Below, in pieces: positions 45,403 to 54,615 of a stretch of DNA of 64,000 nucleotides. Every line of letters begins with the position of its first letter. Position 1 is the stretch's first letter. The DNA is from Shimia sp040225985 (lineage in GTDB: Bacteria; Pseudomonadota; Alphaproteobacteria; Rhodobacterales; Rhodobacteraceae): NCBI RefSeq assembly GCF_040225985.1, contig NZ_JBBPEU010000002.1:248001-312000 (forward strand), in the 5' to 3' direction. The translations under genes were made by a program, and so were the position numbers. A model generated the notes under the pieces. The model was not told the DNA's origin. It did no database searches and saw only the letters and a list, made by a program, of their open reading frames with translations.

Positions 45403-45939
45403 CTATTTCAGGTGATCACCCTGCGAAAGTTCCGGCGTGATTCCGGCTTGCACCCCGCGTTCAAGGTGGGTGGACAACACCACGTAAGTCCGCGTCGAAC
45501 GCACCCCCGGCATGTCGTAGATGCGCCACAGAAACCCCTCCATCGCCTCGGGGCAATCCATGCGCACCTTGAGGATCAGGCCGGTGTCTCCGGTGACTGC
45601 GTGCACCTCTTCGACTTCGGGCAGTTCAGCCATTTGCATGACGCCCTCGGTCTTGCCCCAACCTGCTGCCTCGACATGCACGAAAGCCAGGAAATCCTTG
45701 CCCAGAGACGGCCCGTGCAGATCAGCACTGGTGCGCTTGATCACGCCACTGGCCCGCAAACGTTTGACCCGCTCATGCACGGCAGGTGCGGACAGCCCCA
45801 CTTCGCGCCCGAGATCGGCATAAGATCGCGTGGCATCCTCGGTCAGGGCGCCTAATATTTTTCGATCCAGACCATCCAGCGGCTTGGCCCGTGGCCGGGA
45901 TGACTGAAGATTATCTGTTTCTGCATCGCGCTTGGCCAT
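45403..45939 (-). CDS. Lrp/AsnC-family transcriptional regulator
   Basis: A 178-residue protein with an N-terminal winged helix-turn-helix (about 24-75, LDRKILGALTEDATRSYADL) and an AsnC ligand domain (about 90-165, EEVHAVTGDTGLILKVR). ATG at 45939 has AGGGAAG at good spacing; six codons upstream is another ATG. It is divergent from an MFS transporter, a common arrangement for amino-acid exporters, so that gene is a likely target. Confidence 0.9.
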   Translation of the reverse strand: MAKRDAETDNLQSSRPRAKPLDGLDRKILGALTEDATRSYADLGREVGLSAPAVHERVKRLRASGVIKRTSADLHGPSLGKDFLAFVHVEAAGWGKTEGVMQMAELPEVEEVHAVTGDTGLILKVRMDCPEAMEGFLWRIYDMPGVRSTRTYVVLSTHLERGVQAGITPELSQGDHLK

Positions 45940-46013
45940 TAGAACTTCCCTGAACATGGTTTTGTCGAATACTGCCTAGCCGAACCTTATTCATGTCATC
46001 AAGGGGATGGCCT

Positions 46014-47159
46014 ATGATTCTTTTGCTGATGATCTGTGTCGGTCTCATCGGGGCCAATTCTCTGGTGCTGTCCCCCATCGCCGCAGAAGTGGCCACGGGA
46101 TTGGGTGTCGCGCGCACGTCGGACGTGATGACCGCCGCCGCCATCTATGGCGTCGGGGTGGCGTTGTCGGCACTGTTCCTCGCACCGCGCGCCGACCGGG
46201 TGGGGCCGCATGTCGCCATGCAGACCGGGTTAATGCTGGTTGTGGCGGGGCTGACCCTGAGTGCTGCGACCCCCTCTCTGCCCCTGCTCAGCCTTGGCCA
46301 GGGGATTGCGGGCGTGGGGGTCGGCATGTCCCTGCCCGCGATCTATTCCCTTGCCGCGATTCTTGCGCCCGAGGGGCAGGAATCGCGCACGATGGGCATG
46401 GTCCTGACCGGCTGGACGCTCTCTATGGTGGGCGGCGTGACCCTGTCAGCCTATATCGCCGACCTTGTGCATTGGCGCGCGGTTTTTGCGGTGTTGGCGT
46501 TGGGGATCGTAATCGCCCTTGTCATCCTGCGTCGCCGCGCCTTTCCGCCCCACATTCCGGCCAAAGAGGTCACGTCACCGCTGAGCGCGCTGCGCGTGCC
46601 GGGCATCTTGCCTGCCCTGTTCTCGGTGCTGATGTTGGGCACGGGGTTTTACGGAATCTACAATTACCTCGGCGCGCACCTGACTGACACGTTGCAGCGC
46701 GACGTACGCGAGGCGGGTTGGCTGACGCTGTCCTATGGTCTGGGCTTTGGCGCGGCGATGCTGTTCGATCCGTGGCTGGACCGTGTCGGTCCGCGGCGGG
46801 GTCTGCTGGCGGTGTTCGCGGGGCTTGCGGCATATTACGTGGCCATGACCCCTTGGATGGGATCCTTCGCCATGATTGTCGGGCTGATGTTCGGCTGGGG
46901 TGTCTTGCAGCATCTGGGCCTGAACCTGACCGTCAGCCGCCTCAGTCGCCTTGACCCGCGCCAACGCGGGGCTGTGATGGGGCTGAACTCCACCACCATG
47001 TACGCAAGTGTTTTTGCCGCAACGGTGCTCTACCGTCCCGGTTTTGAAACAATGGGGATCACCTTTTGCCTCTGGGTGTCGGCGACATTGGCTGCACTCG
47101 GGGCGTCAGAGGCCCTTTGGGCCCGCCTGATCCGGACCCGGGAAGATGGGCTGGCCTGA
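46014..47159 (+). CDS. MFS transporter
   Basis: A 381-residue major-facilitator protein with about twelve hydrophobic helices. The early SPIAAEVATGLGVARTS segment and LAPRADRVGPH (motif A region between helices 2 and 3) fit the DHA1/arabinose-efflux type. ATG at 46014 has AAGGGG eight bases upstream; an earlier ATG at 45993 has none. Divergent from the Lrp-type regulator. Substrate unknown. Confidence 0.88.
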   Translation: MILLLMICVGLIGANSLVLSPIAAEVATGLGVARTSDVMTAAAIYGVGVALSALFLAPRADRVGPHVAMQTGLMLVVAGLTLSAATPSLPLLSLGQGIAGVGVGMSLPAIYSLAAILAPEGQESRTMGMVLTGWTLSMVGGVTLSAYIADLVHWRAVFAVLALGIVIALVILRRRAFPPHIPAKEVTSPLSALRVPGILPALFSVLMLGTGFYGIYNYLGAHLTDTLQRDVREAGWLTLSYGLGFGAAMLFDPWLDRVGPRRGLLAVFAGLAAYYVAMTPWMGSFAMIVGLMFGWGVLQHLGLNLTVSRLSRLDPRQRGAVMGLNSTTMYASVFAATVLYRPGFETMGITFCLWVSATLAALGASEALWARLIRTREDGLA

Positions 47160-47167
47160 TGGCGTCG

Positions 47168-47395
47168 TCAGAAACGGCCCATCCGGCGCGCCATCCGCAT
47201 GGCCTGTTTGGCCTGCTTGGCAGTCTGCTGGCCGTTATGGGGCACGTTGCGCTGCTGGCGGTTCTGCTGTGGCTCGGCCCGGCCTGCGCTGTCCTTGGTT
47301 TTGGACATCGCGTCCACACCGGCATTCACGCCGAAATTTACAAAACGGCGCACCAACTGGCGCATGACCATGTTGATAATCTGGTTCGCGTTCAT
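47168..47395 (-). CDS. Small basic protein, 75 aa, unknown
   Basis: A 75-residue protein starting MNANQIINMVMRQLVRRFVN, with a central low-complexity Gln/Asn region and a C-terminal basic helix (KQAKQAMRMARRMGRF). ATG follows AGGAGAGCG. I recall similar short proteins in related genomes but no function. The repeated basic residues suggest nucleic-acid or membrane binding. Confidence 0.7.
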   Translation of the reverse strand: MNANQIINMVMRQLVRRFVNFGVNAGVDAMSKTKDSAGRAEPQQNRQQRNVPHNGQQTAKQAKQAMRMARRMGRF

Positions 47396-47514
47396 CACGC
47401 TCTCCTAAACTCTTTATTTACTGCCTCATCATGACAGATAGGCAGCAAATGTGCCGAGATTAAGGCACAGGCGGGCGTTTTCGATCAACTCCTCGTTATT
47501 TCAAGGGATTGTTT

Positions 47515-48177
47515 CTATTCCTCGAACATTTCCGACTGGCCCTCGGCATCGGTGTCGTCTTCTTCGCTGTCCTCGCCGCCCAGTTTGGGCATCGTCCCCG
47601 GCGGCGGGCGGTTTTCCAACAGACCAGCCGAGCGCAGCTCTTTCAGCCCGGGCAGGTCGCGGGCGTTTTCCAACCCGAAATGGTCAAGGAATTCAGCCGT
47701 CACGACAAAGGTCACGGGCCGCCCCGGAGTCATCTTGCGACGGCCAAAGCGGATCCATTCCATTTCAAGCAACTGGTCGATCGTGCCCCGGCTGACGCTG
47801 ACACCGCGGATTTCCTCGATCTCGGCGCGGGTCACTGGCTGGTGATAGGCGATGATGGCCAGCGTTTCGATGGCCGCCCGCGACAGTTTGCGGGTCTCGA
47901 CCATTTCCTTCTGCATCAGAAAACCAAGGTCGGGCGCGGTGCGCATGGCCCAGGCATCCCCCACCCGCACAACCCGCACGCCCCGCCCCTCATAGCGTTT
48001 GCGCAGATGAACCAGCGCCTCGGCGGCGTCGCACCCATGCGGCATCCGGCTGTTTAGTTCCTTGACCGTGACCGGCTCGGCGCTGGCGAACAGGATGGCC
48101 TCGCACATACGTTCCTGCTCGGCGATGGGCGGTGCCTCGAACAGGCTTTCTTCTTTTTCTTCAATCTCTTCAGACAT
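47515..48177 (-). CDS. scpB: Segregation and condensation protein B
   Basis: Binds ScpA and Smc in the bacterial condensin. The 220-residue protein has two winged-helix domains with LSRAAIETLAIIAYHQPVTR in the linker, and an acidic C-terminal tail. It overlaps scpA by eight bases. Confidence 0.94.
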   Translation of the reverse strand: MSEEIEEKEESLFEAPPIAEQERMCEAILFASAEPVTVKELNSRMPHGCDAAEALVHLRKRYEGRGVRVVRVGDAWAMRTAPDLGFLMQKEMVETRKLSRAAIETLAIIAYHQPVTRAEIEEIRGVSVSRGTIDQLLEMEWIRFGRRKMTPGRPVTFVVTAEFLDHFGLENARDLPGLKELRSAGLLENRPPPGTMPKLGGEDSEEDDTDAEGQSEMFEE

Positions 48178-48967
48178 GGTCTTGATCTTTTTTCCGTAGC
48201 TGGATCGGCGCGAAAACCTCGGTTTGGCGGATCTCGGCCTTGCCTTCCTTCACCAGTTCCAGCGAGGCCGCAAAGGTCGCCGCCGTGGCCGACCGGCGTT
48301 TCTTGGGGTCGTTTTCCCACCCCACGGGCAGATAGCTCAGGATATCGGTCCACTGGCCGGAAAACCCGATCATCCCGCGCATCCGGTCCAGCGCCTCTTC
48401 CATTGTATAGACCGAGTCCCGGTCAAGCACGAAGGGGCGGAAGTCGTCGCGGGTTCGGATGCGAGCATAGCCCTGCATGAGGTCCAGCAGGGTCGCCGTA
48501 TAGGTCACGCGCCGCACGCGGGTCACGTCCTCGGGCACGCCGCGCGCAAAAAAATCGCGCCCCAGACGGTCGCGGGCCATCAGCTTGGCGGCAGCGTCGC
48601 GCATGGCCTGCAAGCGTTCCAGCTGAAACGCGAGATGCGCGGCCAGCTCCTCGCCCGAAGGCCCCTCTTCTGTCGGGTCGGGCGGCAAAAGCAAGCGGGA
48701 TTTGAGAAAGGCCAGCCATGCCGCCATTACAAGATAATCCGCCGCCAGTTCCAGCCGAAGCTGCTTGGCCTTCTCGACAAAGGCCAGGTACTGACGCGAC
48801 AATTGCAGGATGGAAATCTTCCGAAGGTCCACTTTCTGGGTGCGGGACAGGGTCAGCAACAGGTCGAGCGGGCCCTCGAACCCGTCCACATCCACGATCA
48901 GCGCCTCTGCCGCGAGCCGGTCGGCGACGGACAGCTGAAGGTTTTCCTGACCTGTCTCTTCGGACAT
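48170..48967 (-). CDS. scpA: Segregation and condensation protein A
   Basis: Kleisin subunit that bridges Smc heads. The 265-residue protein begins the conserved domain with DVDGFEGPLDLLLTLSRTQKVDL, typical of ScpA, followed by a long helical section and a C-terminal winged helix. It follows nagZ by four bases and overlaps scpB. Confidence 0.95.
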   Translation of the reverse strand: MSEETGQENLQLSVADRLAAEALIVDVDGFEGPLDLLLTLSRTQKVDLRKISILQLSRQYLAFVEKAKQLRLELAADYLVMAAWLAFLKSRLLLPPDPTEEGPSGEELAAHLAFQLERLQAMRDAAAKLMARDRLGRDFFARGVPEDVTRVRRVTYTATLLDLMQGYARIRTRDDFRPFVLDRDSVYTMEEALDRMRGMIGFSGQWTDILSYLPVGWENDPKKRRSATAATFAASLELVKEGKAEIRQTEVFAPIQLRKKDQDHV

Positions 48968-48971
48968 ACGC

Positions 48972-49964
48972 CTACCCTGCTAAGAGGGCTTCAAGTTCGG
49001 CAGTGAAGGCCGGAATGTCAACTGTTTCGGGTTGTGGGCGGCGGTCAAGCACGGCCTGCGCACGGGTTTGCGCCGCCTCGGTCATCTCGCCGCTTGCCGC
49101 GGCGACCTCCTGCATCTCGGCAAAATCACCGTTGCAGTGCAGCACCACGTCACATCCGGCGGCAATCGAGTCGCGCGACCGGGTGGCAAGTGGCCCTGAC
49201 AGGGCCTGCATCGAGATGTCGTCGGTCATAATCAACCCGTCAAACCCGATCTCGTCCCGGATCAGGCCCATCATCACCTGAGAGGTCGTTGCGGGGGCTT
49301 CGTCCAGCGCCTCGTAAACCAGGTGCGCGGTCATGCCCATCGGCAGATCATTCAGCGCCTTGAACGGGGCAAAGTCGCGGTCCAGCGCGGCGCGGTCTGC
49401 CGACACGCGTGGCAGGTCCAGATGACTGTCGGCCTGTGCGCGGCCGTGACCGGGAATGTGTTTCAACACGGAATAGACGCCGCCGGCGGCCATGCCCTCG
49501 GCCACGGCCCGGCCAAGGGATGCGACCAAGTCTGACGACATGCCATAACAGCGGTTTTTCAGGAACGGGTGCGTTTCCGCGCAGGCCACATCGACCAGCG
49601 GTGCACAATTGGCATCAATCCCAAGCGCGCGCAGTTCATGCGCCGTGATGCAATAACGCAGGTACATGGCACGTTCAGCGGCATCACCCGCAGCCGCCAC
49701 AAACTCAAGCGGCGGCGTCCATTCGGTGGCCAGCGGCTGGCGCAGCCGTTGAACCCGCCCACCTTCCTGATCAATCAGGATCGGCGCATCGTGGGCCACG
49801 CAATCACGCAACTCGTCACACAGGGCGCGGATCTGGTCGGCGGTGTCGATATTGCGTGCAAACAGGATGAACCCGAACGGGCGCACATCGCGAAAAAACG
49901 CCTTTTCGTCTGCCGTCAGGCGCAGCCCTTCGCAGCCCAGAATGGTCGCTCCGAACCGCGTCAC
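48972..49964 (-). CDS. nagZ: Beta-N-acetylhexosaminidase NagZ
   Basis: Releases GlcNAc from muropeptides in cell-wall recycling. The 330-residue GH3 enzyme has the active-site loop KHIPGHGRAQADSH and the catalytic Asp in TDDISMQAL. GTG start at 49964 overlaps the stop of the SPOR gene (GTGA). Confidence 0.93.
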   Translation of the reverse strand: MTRFGATILGCEGLRLTADEKAFFRDVRPFGFILFARNIDTADQIRALCDELRDCVAHDAPILIDQEGGRVQRLRQPLATEWTPPLEFVAAAGDAAERAMYLRYCITAHELRALGIDANCAPLVDVACAETHPFLKNRCYGMSSDLVASLGRAVAEGMAAGGVYSVLKHIPGHGRAQADSHLDLPRVSADRAALDRDFAPFKALNDLPMGMTAHLVYEALDEAPATTSQVMMGLIRDEIGFDGLIMTDDISMQALSGPLATRSRDSIAAGCDVVLHCNGDFAEMQEVAAASGEMTEAAQTRAQAVLDRRPQPETVDIPAFTAELEALLAG

Positions 49965-50965
49965 CGTGTGGTCACCGGAATACAGTCAGCCCCTTCGGCC
50001 TTGAGCGCGGAACACAGGCGGCGGGCATCGCTGAGATCAGCAAAGCCCATCGCGCGCAGGCGATAAAAATCACGCCCGCCGCTGCGCGCCTTCTGGATCA
50101 CGCGGGTCTTGTCGCCAAGGTAATCCTCGTATCGAGTGTTCATCTTGTTCCATTCCGCCGCGGCGATCTCGGTGCTGGCAAAGGCGCCAAGCTGTACCAT
50201 GTGGGTGCCCGCGGGAATGGTCTCGGGGTCGGTCACGGTCGGGGCGGCGGCAATCGGATCGGTCGAGGCCACCTGAACCGGCGCCGCAGCCAGACCCGCA
50301 GGCCGGACCTGCGGACGCAGGGACCGCTTCAGACCGCCAATGATCTCGGGCTTTTCCTCTGGGGCTGCTGTGGGCGCCTCGTCTTCGGGCGCCACCGCCA
50401 CATCGCTCAGCGAGACCTTGACAGGGGTTTCTTCGGCCTCGGTAGCCGGGGCCAGCGGGGTCACGTTGCTGGCCAGCTTGTCGGCCAAAGCTTCGATCGA
50501 TTCAAGCTGGGTCAGGTCCAGCGGTGCCGGGGCCTCGATGTCAATTGTCTCGGTCGCGGGTGGGGCGTCGGCGGTCACGGTGGCCTCAGTTGCAGGCACC
50601 TTGACCGGCGTCGCTGTCAGGTCGTCCTGCCCCAGATTGATTGGGGGCGGCGCAAGGATCACCCGATCCGTCGGACCGGCCGCTTCGCCATCGGCAGCAA
50701 TCGCGTTGACGGCAAGGCCCTGATGCGCGGCCTGTTGTCCGCCGGGGTCTTCGGGGCGGGTGCGCATCGGTCCTTCGACCGCGCGCACCACCGGCACGCC
50801 ACTCACGTCACGCACAAGCAACTTGTAGCCCCAGACACAGGTGCCCGCCACAAGCGCCAATGAAACCGCCGCACCGGCCCAGTTGACCAATATCCCCATC
50901 GAGCGGGCCGACCGGGGAGACTCCCCCTGTTCTGCCGCTGCGTATTCCGCTGGAAAATCTGTCAT
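49961..50965 (-). CDS. SPOR-domain protein
   Basis: A membrane-anchored peptidoglycan-binding protein. The 334 residues give a short cytoplasmic start, one membrane helix (about 28-50, GAAVSLALVAGTCVWGY), a long Ala/Pro/Thr-rich periplasmic linker (about 60-250), and a C-terminal SPOR domain (about 255-334, MVQLGAFASTEIAAAEWNKM). SPOR domains bind denuded glycan at the division site. Translationally coupled to nagZ. Confidence 0.9.
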   Translation of the reverse strand: MTDFPAEYAAAEQGESPRSARSMGILVNWAGAAVSLALVAGTCVWGYKLLVRDVSGVPVVRAVEGPMRTRPEDPGGQQAAHQGLAVNAIAADGEAAGPTDRVILAPPPINLGQDDLTATPVKVPATEATVTADAPPATETIDIEAPAPLDLTQLESIEALADKLASNVTPLAPATEAEETPVKVSLSDVAVAPEDEAPTAAPEEKPEIIGGLKRSLRPQVRPAGLAAAPVQVASTDPIAAAPTVTDPETIPAGTHMVQLGAFASTEIAAAEWNKMNTRYEDYLGDKTRVIQKARSGGRDFYRLRAMGFADLSDARRLCSALKAEGADCIPVTTR

Positions 50966-51042
50966 GCTCGCCTCGCTCCACCGGCGAAGCCGTGTCGCCG
51001 GGGTTGTCTTGCCTAAACCTCAACCCCGCGCGACGTGCAGTT

Positions 51043-52788
51043 TTATCGCATCTCTTGCGCGGGCTTGACCCCAAGAATACCAAGACCAGCAGAAATAACA
51101 ACGGCTACGGCGCGCGCGAGGGCGATTTTCGCCTGCGACGTCACAACATCGCCGTCTTGGATAAAGCGCAGCGACGCGTCGTCGTTGCCCTTGTTCCAGA
51201 ACGCGTGCAATTCGCTGGCCAGTTCATAGAGATAGAAGGCGACGCGGTGCGGTTCGTGGGTGCGGCCCGCGATTTCCACAAGGCGCGGCCACTCGGCGAT
51301 CTTTTTGGCCACCGCGATCTCGGCCGGATGGGACAGTTTCGACAGGTCGGATGCCGCCAGCGTGGCGTCGTCGGCGGCGATGCCCGCCTCGCCCGCCTTG
51401 CGCAGCACCGAACACACCCGCGCATGGGCGTATTGCACATAGAAAACCGGGTTGTCCTTGGACTGTTCCAGCACCTTGTCAAAGTCAAAATCCAGCGGCG
51501 CGTCGTTCTTGCGGGTCAGCATCACGAAACGGGTCACGTCCGACCCGACCTGATCGACCACGTCGCGCAGGGTGACAAAATTGCCGGCCCGTTTGGACAT
51601 CTTGAACGGCTCGCCATTCTTCCACAGCTTGACCAGCTGGGTCAGCTTGATGTCCAGCGGTACGGTGCCGTCCGACAGGGCCGACACGGCAGCTTTCATG
51701 CGTTTGACGTACCCTCCGTGGTCCGCGCCAAATACATCAATAAGCTCGTCGAAGCCTCTGGAAACCTTATCATAATGATAGGCGATGTCCGGCGCGAAAT
51801 AGGTCCACGCCCCATCTGATTTCTTGACCGGGCGATCCACGTCATCGCCATGGTCGGTCGAACGGAACAGGGTCTGTTCGCGCGGTTCCCAATCTTCGGG
51901 TTTCTTGCCCTTGGGCGGCTCGAGCACGCCTTCATAGATCAGGCCCTTTTCGTCCAGCGCATTGAGCGCAGCCTCGATCCGGCCCGTGCCATAGAGCGAC
52001 TTTTCCGAGAAGAATTCGTCCATCTCGACGCCAAGCGCCTTGAGGTCAGCGCGGATCAGATCCATCATCGCCTCGGTTGCGAACTCGCGCACCTCGACAA
52101 GCCAGACATCCTCGGGCTGGTTGACATAGGCATCGCCCACCTTGTCCTTGAGCGCCTCACCCACCGGGATCAGATAGTCGCCGGGATAGGTGCCGTCTTC
52201 GAAGGCGACGTCCTGACCATGTGCCTCAAGATAACGCAAGTACACCGACCGCGCGAGCACATCGACCTGCGCCCCGCCGTCATTGATGTAATATTCGCGG
52301 GTCACGTCATAGCCAACGAAATCCAGCAGGCTGGCCAGCGCGTCGCCAAACACGGCCCCGCGCGTGTGGCCCACATGCAGCGGGCCGGTGGGGTTGGCCG
52401 ACACGTATTCAACATTGACCTTTTTGCCCAGTCCCATGGTCGAACGGCCAAATCCGGCGCCGGTGTCCAGTGTCGCCTTGATCAGTGCCTGCCACAGTAC
52501 CGGCGCCAGACGCAGGTTGAGAAAACCCGGACCAGCCACTTCGGCGCTGGTCACGCGGTCATCTTCGGCCAGCTTGCCTGCCAGCACATCGGCGATGTCG
52601 CGGGGTTTCATCTTGGCGGGTTTGGCCAGCACCATCGCGGCGTTGGTGGCCATATCTCCATGCGCAGCATCGCGCGGTGGCTCGACCGCGACATTGGCGA
52701 AATCCAGGCCCTCGGGCAACGCGCCCTCGGTTTGCATCTGTTCCAGCGCGGCAATCACCAGCCCGCGCATTTCGGTGAAAAGGTTCAT
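51043..52788 (-). CDS. argS: Arginine--tRNA ligase
   Basis: Charges tRNA-Arg. The 581-residue class I enzyme has the HIGH-type motif ANPTGPLHVGHTRGA, the KMSK motif in FKMSKRAGNF, and a DALR anticodon-binding C-terminus. It stands between dgt and the SPOR gene in the usual Rhodobacterales order. Confidence 0.97.
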   Translation of the reverse strand: MNLFTEMRGLVIAALEQMQTEGALPEGLDFANVAVEPPRDAAHGDMATNAAMVLAKPAKMKPRDIADVLAGKLAEDDRVTSAEVAGPGFLNLRLAPVLWQALIKATLDTGAGFGRSTMGLGKKVNVEYVSANPTGPLHVGHTRGAVFGDALASLLDFVGYDVTREYYINDGGAQVDVLARSVYLRYLEAHGQDVAFEDGTYPGDYLIPVGEALKDKVGDAYVNQPEDVWLVEVREFATEAMMDLIRADLKALGVEMDEFFSEKSLYGTGRIEAALNALDEKGLIYEGVLEPPKGKKPEDWEPREQTLFRSTDHGDDVDRPVKKSDGAWTYFAPDIAYHYDKVSRGFDELIDVFGADHGGYVKRMKAAVSALSDGTVPLDIKLTQLVKLWKNGEPFKMSKRAGNFVTLRDVVDQVGSDVTRFVMLTRKNDAPLDFDFDKVLEQSKDNPVFYVQYAHARVCSVLRKAGEAGIAADDATLAASDLSKLSHPAEIAVAKKIAEWPRLVEIAGRTHEPHRVAFYLYELASELHAFWNKGNDDASLRFIQDGDVVTSQAKIALARAVAVVISAGLGILGVKPAQEMR

Positions 52789-52848
52789 CTGAGCCGTCCT
52801 TGATAGGTTTGGACGGGGTTTACCACCACTGGCGGTCAGGTCAACCGA

Positions 52849-54006
52849 TCACACCGTCCGCCCCTTGTAGGTGCCGAACAACCGCTCGTGCTCCTGCAGC
52901 GCGTAGCGGTCTGTCATGCCCGCGATATAGTCGGCCACGATCCGGGCCAGCGCGGTTTCATCACAGGCGCTGTCGATCTCGCTGCGCCAGTTCTCGGGCA
53001 GCAGCGACCGGTCGGCCATATAGGCGGGAAACAGATTTTTCAGCACCTGCGTGACCTCGGCCCGTTTCACCATGACCGTGGGCGCGCGGTACATGCGCGT
53101 GAACAGGAAGGCGCGGATCTGTTTCAGATCGGCCCAGAGCGTCGGCGAGAACTGCACCACAGGCGCACCGTTTGCCCGGATATCCGCCACAGAGCTGGCG
53201 CCGCTTTCCTTGATGAGATGCTGTGAGGTGTCGATGACATCGCCCACCATCACGCCAAAGACCCGGCGCAGCGCCTCGTGGCGGCGGCGCACCCGCGCAA
53301 GGCCGGGGTATTTGCGGTCCACGGCGGCGTAAGCCTCTGACAGGATCGGCAGTTCCGCGACCTCGTCCTCGGTGAACAACCCGGCCCGCAGCCCGTCCAG
53401 CAGATCATGGTTGTTATAGGCAATGTCATCGGCCAGAGCGGCCACCTGCGCCTCGGCGCTGGCGTAGGTATGCAGTTCAAGGTCGTGTTTGGCGTTATAA
53501 TCCGCCAGTGCGAAAGGCAGCGTGCCGGTCACCGGCCCGTTATGTTTGGCAATGCCTTCCAGACACTCCCATGTCAGGTTCAACCCGTCGAAATCGGCAT
53601 AATGCCGTTCAAGCGAGGTGACAATTTTCACCGCCTGCGCATTATGGTCAAAGCCACCGTAGGGCTGCATCAACTCATCCAGCGCATCTTCTCCCGTATG
53701 GCCAAAGGGCGGATGGCCAAGGTCATGAGCCAGCGCGACTGCCTCGGTCAGGGAATAATCCAACCCCAGCGCACCGGAAATCGTCCGCGCCACCTGCGCC
53801 ACCTCAATTGAATGGGTCAGGCGGGTGCGGAAATAATCGCCCTCATGTTCGACGAACACTTGGGTCTTGTGTTTCAGCCGCCGAAAGGCGCTGGCATGGA
53901 TGATGCGATCGCGATCCCGTTGAAAACAGGTGCGAAACGAGCTTTCCTCTTCCGGCACGCGCCGTCCCCGGGCGGTGCTTGGATCGGATGCATAAGGCGC
54001 GCGCAT
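52849..54006 (-). CDS. dgt: dGTP triphosphohydrolase-like protein (HD domain)
   Basis: Hydrolyses deoxynucleoside triphosphates to nucleoside and triphosphate. The 385-residue protein has the HD motifs RLTHSIEVAQVAR (first His) and ALAHDLGHPPFGHTGE, with later ligands in the helical core. ATG at 54006 is the family-like start; a longer frame adds an unrelated basic extension. Divergent from erpA. Confidence 0.93.
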   Translation of the reverse strand: MRAPYASDPSTARGRRVPEEESSFRTCFQRDRDRIIHASAFRRLKHKTQVFVEHEGDYFRTRLTHSIEVAQVARTISGALGLDYSLTEAVALAHDLGHPPFGHTGEDALDELMQPYGGFDHNAQAVKIVTSLERHYADFDGLNLTWECLEGIAKHNGPVTGTLPFALADYNAKHDLELHTYASAEAQVAALADDIAYNNHDLLDGLRAGLFTEDEVAELPILSEAYAAVDRKYPGLARVRRRHEALRRVFGVMVGDVIDTSQHLIKESGASSVADIRANGAPVVQFSPTLWADLKQIRAFLFTRMYRAPTVMVKRAEVTQVLKNLFPAYMADRSLLPENWRSEIDSACDETALARIVADYIAGMTDRYALQEHERLFGTYKGRTV

Positions 54007-54120
54007 GTCTGCTGGTCCTTGTGGCCTGTGCTTATGGTTTCTATATTGCACATATGACCGGGAAATGAACCGGCGAAATTGGCGTGACCTTCTTAACAAG
54101 CACCTGTCAGGAGTGACAAA

Positions 54121-54444
54121 ATGCAGCTGCCACCGAAAGTGACGGAACGGGCCTTTGAACGTTTGGCCGAAATCGGTGCCGCGTCGCAGGGCCAGGGCCT
54201 GCGCGTGGCCGTAGAAGGCGGCGGGTGTTCGGGGTTTCAGTATGAAATCAAGCTTGACGCGCCGGCCGACGACGATCTTGTTCTGGAAGGGGGCGGCGAA
54301 AAGGTTCTCGTGGATTCCGTGTCGCTGCCGTTTCTGGCAAATGCCGTGATCGACTTTACCGAAGAACTGATCGGCGCGCGTTTCGTGATCGAGAACCCGA
54401 ATGCCACGTCGTCCTGCGGGTGCGGCACCAGTTTCTCTATGTAA
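54121..54444 (+). CDS. erpA: Iron-sulfur cluster insertion protein (A-type carrier)
   Basis: Carries and inserts Fe-S clusters. The 107-residue HesB-fold protein has the three expected cysteines: Cys36 in EGGGCSGFQ, and Cys99 and Cys101 in SSCGCGTSF. It matches ErpA/IscA; I cannot separate the two by sequence alone. Confidence 0.92.
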   Translation: MQLPPKVTERAFERLAEIGAASQGQGLRVAVEGGGCSGFQYEIKLDAPADDDLVLEGGGEKVLVDSVSLPFLANAVIDFTEELIGARFVIENPNATSSCGCGTSFSM

Positions 54445-54456
54445 AACAAAATTTTG

Positions 54457-54615
54457 TCAGGCTTTCTTCAGCTTGAGATGAAACCCTGAAAGGCGGGTTT
54501 TCAGGCGCGGGGCCAGCGGGCCTGGAGCGTTGTGCGGTTGCATCTGGTCATAGATCAGGAAGATGCCCGACCCGATGACAATTGCGACGCCCAGATAAAT
54601 ATGCGGGCCCGGGAT
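54457..54615 (-). pseudogene. Detached 3' end of the EamA transporter
   Basis: In the same frame after the TAA at 54616-54618 the sequence continues IPGPHIYLGVAIVIGSGIF, then a charged tail, to a TGA at 54457-54459. This is the normal last helix of an EamA protein (compare LTLTGAALIIGSGLYTF in the paralogue at 28894-29769). The single stop separates it from the rest. Confidence 0.75.

Noticed and set aside
54007..54099. N-terminal extension of the dGTPase
   Set aside because: The added 31 residues are basic and unlike the family; the ATG at 54006 gives the expected start.
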